Assembly (NCBI RefSeq): GCF_025770785.1
Contig: NZ_JANZLA010000002.1
Location: forward strand, 186,001-250,000
Length of the DNA stretch: 64,000 nt
Source: Cellulomonas sp. SG140
GTDB taxonomy: Bacteria > Actinomycetota > Actinomycetes > Actinomycetales > Cellulomonadaceae
Direction of reading: 5' to 3'
Shown here in pieces: positions 61,103 through 64,000 of this stretch. The notes beneath the pieces are model-generated. The model was not told where the DNA came from, did not search any database, and saw nothing but the letters and a program-made list of their open reading frames with translations. Within the stretch, counting starts at the first letter, position 1; each line of letters starts with the position of its first letter. Position numbers and translations under genes: made by a program.

Positions 61103-62122
61103 GTGCGCACAGCGGGATCCCGCGGCGGTGGCGTGGTGGCCGGGCTCGTCGCGGCCGCTGCGTTCGCGACCTCGGGGCCGGTGGCCAAGCCGTTGCTCGA
61201 GGCGGGCTGGACCCCGGGCGGCGCGATCCTGTTCCGCCTCTCGTTCGGCGCGCTGCTCCTGCTCGGCCCCGCGCTGTGGGCGCTGCGCGGCCGGTACGGC
61301 CTGCTGGTGACGGAGCGTCGGACCCTGCTCCTGTTCGGCCTCGTCGGCGTCGCCGGGTCGACGAGCCTGTACTACCTCGCCGTGGACCGGCTGCCGATCG
61401 CCGTCGCCCTGCTCGTCGAGTACACGGCGCCGCTGCTGCTGCTCGGGTGGGCCTGGGCCCGGACCCGCCGCACGCCCTCTCGGCTCACGCTGGTCGGCGC
61501 CGCGCTGGCGATGGGCGGGCTGGTGCTGGTGCTCGACCTGACCGGCAGCATCCACCTCGACCCGGTAGGCCTGCTGTTCGCGTTCGCCGCTGCGGTGGGG
61601 AACGCCGCGTACTTCGCGATGACGGCACGCCCGTCGCCGCTGCCGCCCGTGGCGGTGGCCGGCTCGGGGCTGGTGGTCGGCGCCCTGGTGATCGGGCTGC
61701 TGCTGGTGGTCGGCGTGCTCCCGCTCCGCACTCCCGCGGTCCCGGTGCACGTCGCCGGCACCAGCACGTCGTGGCTGGTGCTCGCCCTGGTGCTCGGAGC
61801 GCTCCCCACGGCGTTCGCTTACGGCGTCAGCACGGTCTCGGTGCGCATCCTCGGGGAGCGGACCGCGTCGTTCCTCGCCCTCGCCGAGGTGCTGTTCGCC
61901 GTGGTGCTCGCGTGGGCGCTGCTCGGCGAGGCCCCGGCCGGCGTGCAGCTGGTCGGTGCGGTGCTGGTGGTGGGCGGCGTGGCGCTGGTCCGCCGTGGTG
62001 CGACGGACGAGTCGGCGGCCCTGCTGGTCGAGCCGGCGTCTGCGGACGTCCTGGTGCTGCCCGTGGTGGACGCGTCGCTGCCGGACGCCGACCTGCGCGA
62101 GCCGCAGCCGCTGGCCGTCTGA
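61103..62122 (+). CDS. EamA/DMT-superfamily transporter
   Basis: Predicted metabolite exporter with ten membrane helices in two EamA repeats. The 339 residues show AAFATSGPVAKPLLEAGWTPGGAILFRLSFGALLLL in the first repeat, then YYLAVDRLPIAVALLVEYTAPLLLLGWAW, and GERTASFLALAEVLFAVVLAWALLGEAP in the second. The C-terminal 35 residues are cytoplasmic and acidic. The GTG at 61103 follows GGAGGGGG by 5 nt, which decides the start over the TTG at 61088. TACTGT near 61047 is a possible -10 box. Divergent CGNR regulator suggests control. Confidence 0.92.
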   Translation: MRTAGSRGGGVVAGLVAAAAFATSGPVAKPLLEAGWTPGGAILFRLSFGALLLLGPALWALRGRYGLLVTERRTLLLFGLVGVAGSTSLYYLAVDRLPIAVALLVEYTAPLLLLGWAWARTRRTPSRLTLVGAALAMGGLVLVLDLTGSIHLDPVGLLFAFAAAVGNAAYFAMTARPSPLPPVAVAGSGLVVGALVIGLLLVVGVLPLRTPAVPVHVAGTSTSWLVLALVLGALPTAFAYGVSTVSVRILGERTASFLALAEVLFAVVLAWALLGEAPAGVQLVGAVLVVGGVALVRRGATDESAALLVEPASADVLVLPVVDASLPDADLREPQPLAV

Positions 62123-62145
62123 GCAGGCGTCCTAGGCTCGTCGTC

Positions 62146-62202
62146 GTGCGCGCGGGACGACCTGGGCCCCGCGCCGGGCGGACGGAGACGATGTGGCAGT
62201 GA
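62146..62202 (+). CDS. possible 18-residue leaderless upstream ORF
   Basis: TAGGCT (62133-62138) ends 7 nt before a GTG that opens an 18-codon frame ([18 protein letters not shown]) ending in TGA at 62200-62202, overlapping the LLM start at 62193 out of frame. The geometry suits a leaderless peptide that couples translation to the LLM gene. The peptide itself has no recognisable function and may be incidental. Confidence 0.35.
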   Translation: MRAGRPGPRAGRTETMWQ

Positions 62203-63206
62203 CGGCGAACGGGCTGACGGTCGGCTACGCGGCGAGCCTCGAGCAGTTCCACCCGACCGAGGCGGTCGAGCTGTCGGCCGTCGCCGAGCAGCACGGGTTC
62301 TCCGGGGTGATGGCGGCGGACCACTTCCAGCCATGGGTCCCCGCCCAGGGGCAGTCGGCCTTCGTCTGGAACGTGCTGACGGCCGTCGGTGAGCGGACGA
62401 CCGGTGACTTCGGCCCCGGTGTGACGGCGCCGACCTTCCGCTGGCACCCCGCGATGGTCGCCCAGGCATCGGCGACGCTCGCTGCCATGTACCCCGGCCG
62501 GCACTGGCTCGGGCTGGGATCGGGTGAGGCGCTGAACGAGCACGTGATCGCCGGGTACTGGCCCGAAGCGCCCGAGCGGATCAACCGGATGTTCGAGGCG
62601 ATCGAGATCATCCGCAAGCTGTTCACCTCCTCGATCGCGGGGAAGGACACCAAGCACGCCGGGACGTTCTACAAGCTCGAGTCGACGCGCCTGTGGACCA
62701 TGCCGGAGGTGCCTCCGGAGATCCTGGTCGCCACCGCGGGCCCGGTCACGGCCAAGCGCGCGGGCCGGCACGCGGACGGCCTGATCACCGTCGGTGCGCC
62801 CCTGGAGAAGATCGGCGGGCTGTTCACCCGGTTCGCCGAGGGTGCCCGGGAGGCCGGCAAGGACCCGGACGCGATGCCCAAGGTGCTGCAGCTGCACCTG
62901 TCGTGGGCGGCGACGGACGAGGATGCGATGGCCAACGCGATGCACGAGTGGCCCAACGGCGGCATGAAGTTCCCCAAGGGGGACATCCGCTCGCCGTTCG
63001 ACTTCGAGCAGATGGCGCGGATGGTCCGGCCCGAGGACTTCGCCGGCCGCATGGTGGTCTCGGCGGACCCGGACGTGCACCGGGCGGAGATCCAGCGGTA
63101 CGTCGACCTCGGGTTCGACCGGATCTACCTGCACAACGTCGGGCGCAACCAGCGGGAGTGGCTCGAGGTGTTCGGGCGGGACGTGCTGCCGGCGCTGAGC
63201 CGATGA
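62193..63206 (+). CDS. F420-dependent LLM oxidoreductase (FGD-like)
   Basis: Luciferase-like oxidoreductase closely resembling F420-dependent glucose-6-phosphate dehydrogenase: [106 protein letters not shown]. 337 residues. Whether the substrate is glucose-6-phosphate is not settled by sequence; the F420 cofactor is supported by the overlapping cofE gene. GTG at 62193 has GGAG 5 nt upstream. A short leaderless-type ORF overlaps its start. Confidence 0.9.
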   Translation: MAVTANGLTVGYAASLEQFHPTEAVELSAVAEQHGFSGVMAADHFQPWVPAQGQSAFVWNVLTAVGERTTGDFGPGVTAPTFRWHPAMVAQASATLAAMYPGRHWLGLGSGEALNEHVIAGYWPEAPERINRMFEAIEIIRKLFTSSIAGKDTKHAGTFYKLESTRLWTMPEVPPEILVATAGPVTAKRAGRHADGLITVGAPLEKIGGLFTRFAEGAREAGKDPDAMPKVLQLHLSWAATDEDAMANAMHEWPNGGMKFPKGDIRSPFDFEQMARMVRPEDFAGRMVVSADPDVHRAEIQRYVDLGFDRIYLHNVGRNQREWLEVFGRDVLPALSR

Positions 63207-64000
63207 CGGGTGCCGACCGCGAACCGTCCGAGCTGCGGGTCTGGGCACCGGGCGGCGTCGGCGAGGTGCGCACCGGCGACGACCTGGTCGCTCTCCTGCT
63301 CGACGCGCTCGCGGCCGACGACGACCCGGACCACCGTCCCGCCGACGGCGACGTGCTGGTGCTGACCAGCAAGGTGGTGTCCAAGGCCGAGGGACGGGTG
63401 GTCGCTGCCGAGGACCGCGAGCAGGCGATCACGGACGAGACCGTGCGGGTGGTCGCGACGCGGGAGCACTCCGCCGGTGTGACACGGATCGTGGAGAACC
63501 GGCTGGGGCTGGTGATGGCCGCCGCCGGGGTGGACGCCTCGAACACCCCCGCAGGCACCGTGCTGCTGCTGCCGCTCGACCCCGATGCCTCCGCACGGGC
63601 CCTTCGGGACGGTGTCGCCGCGCGGTTCGGGGTGACGGTCGGCGTGATCGTGAGCGACACCGCCGGCAGGCCGTGGCGCGACGGTGTGGTGGACATCGCG
63701 ATCGGTGTCGCCGGCCTGACACCGCTCGAGGACCTGCGGGGGCGGGCGGACAGCTTCGGGCGACCGCTGACCATGACGGTCACGGCGGTGGCGGACGAGC
63801 TGGCGGCTGCCGCGGAGCTGGTCAAGGGCAAGGCGTCCGGCCGGCCGCTCGCCGTGGTCCGGGGTTTGGGGCGGTGGGTGACCGCGGAGGACGGCCCAGG
63901 CGCGCGGGCGCTGCAGCGGACCGGCCCCGACGACATGTTCCGGCTCGGTACCGCCGAGGCCTACGCGGAGGGCTTCGCAGCGGGCCGGGCCGCCGGCGGC
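63203..64000 (+). CDS. cofE: coenzyme F420:L-glutamate ligase (CofE/FbiB), runs off the right edge
   Basis: Adds gamma-linked glutamates to F420-0. The first 266 codons are present: [70 protein letters not shown] and [32 protein letters not shown] are all CofE signatures. The sequence continues beyond the normal CofE end with a [11 protein letters not shown] segment, as in mycobacterial FbiB where a nitroreductase-like domain follows, so a fused form is likely but not shown. ATG overlaps the LLM stop by 4 bp (ATGA). Confidence 0.93.
   Translation, partial: MTGADREPSELRVWAPGGVGEVRTGDDLVALLLDALAADDDPDHRPADGDVLVLTSKVVSKAEGRVVAAEDREQAITDETVRVVATREHSAGVTRIVENRLGLVMAAAGVDASNTPAGTVLLLPLDPDASARALRDGVAARFGVTVGVIVSDTAGRPWRDGVVDIAIGVAGLTPLEDLRGRADSFGRPLTMTVTAVADELAAAAELVKGKASGRPLAVVRGLGRWVTAEDGPGARALQRTGPDDMFRLGTAEAYAEGFAAGRAAGG

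Noticed and set aside
1..64000. CRISPR arrays, transposases, integrases, phage or toxin-antitoxin genes
   Set aside because: None found: no spaced direct-repeat array, no DDE or recombinase motifs, and no terminal inverted repeats flanking a module.

Overview
The window is very G+C-rich chromosomal DNA from an actinomycete. The evidence is the strong G/C bias at third codon positions, frequent GTG starts, recurrent TANNNT/CAGGAT boxes 6-7 nt before start codons (leaderless-type promoters), a ClpP1-ClpP2-ClpX operon, F420-dependent LLM oxidoreductases with CofE, an Rv2466c-like (mycothiol-linked) reductase, an Eis-like acetyltransferase, an ANTAR regulator and a GlbO-type globin. A Cellulomonas-like member of Micrococcales is my best inference; it rests on gene flavour, not on a search. 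I saw no insertion sequence, prophage, CRISPR array or plasmid function. Genes are densely packed in short operons.

Layout. 1-5.5 kb: topoisomerase IB start, thioesterase/globin pair, a PTS IIB protein, and an MscS channel overlapping a prolyl oligopeptidase. 5.5-13.8 kb: 4-alpha-glucanotransferase, aminopeptidase N, a membrane-anchored cysteine protein, an M13 peptidase and ribose-5-phosphate isomerase B. 13.8-19.5 kb: Eis-like acetyltransferase, SpoIIE phosphatase with an alkyltransferase-like protein, LLM oxidoreductase and cysK-cysE. 19.9-25.6 kb: tRNA-Pro, GAF-ANTAR regulator, DEAD-box helicase, a divergent NRAMP transporter and a GT-C mannosyltransferase-like protein. 25.7-29.5 kb: IclR regulator, KDPG aldolase, KDG kinase and glucose-1-dehydrogenase, which together give most of a semi-phosphorylative Entner-Doudoroff route. 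29.9-36.9 kb: narGHJI respiratory nitrate reductase.

36.9-47.3 kb: a metallophosphoesterase, a 48-residue acidic protein, a GGDEF-EAL protein, a series of regulators and oxidoreductases (XRE/SDR, DsbA-like, M20 hydrolase, TetR/SDR) and tRNA-Gly. 47.4-54.5 kb: protein quality control (trigger factor, clpP1, clpP2, clpX), then chorismate mutase and an archaeo-eukaryotic release-factor-like protein. 54.6-64 kb: acyl-CoA synthetase, valS, a membrane esterase, a CGNR regulator, an EamA transporter, and an F420 operon whose second gene (cofE) runs off the end.

Most genes are housekeeping or central metabolism. The parts most worth a second look are the sugar-acid cluster with its IclR-type inverted repeat, the tandem 23-bp operator before tetR-SDR, the SDR lacking its catalytic tyrosine, the NRAMP protein with a rebuilt metal site, the baeRF-type protein beside clpX, the decamer repeat near position 1745 and several structured leaders. 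I did not find a clearly new multi-gene defence or mobile system.
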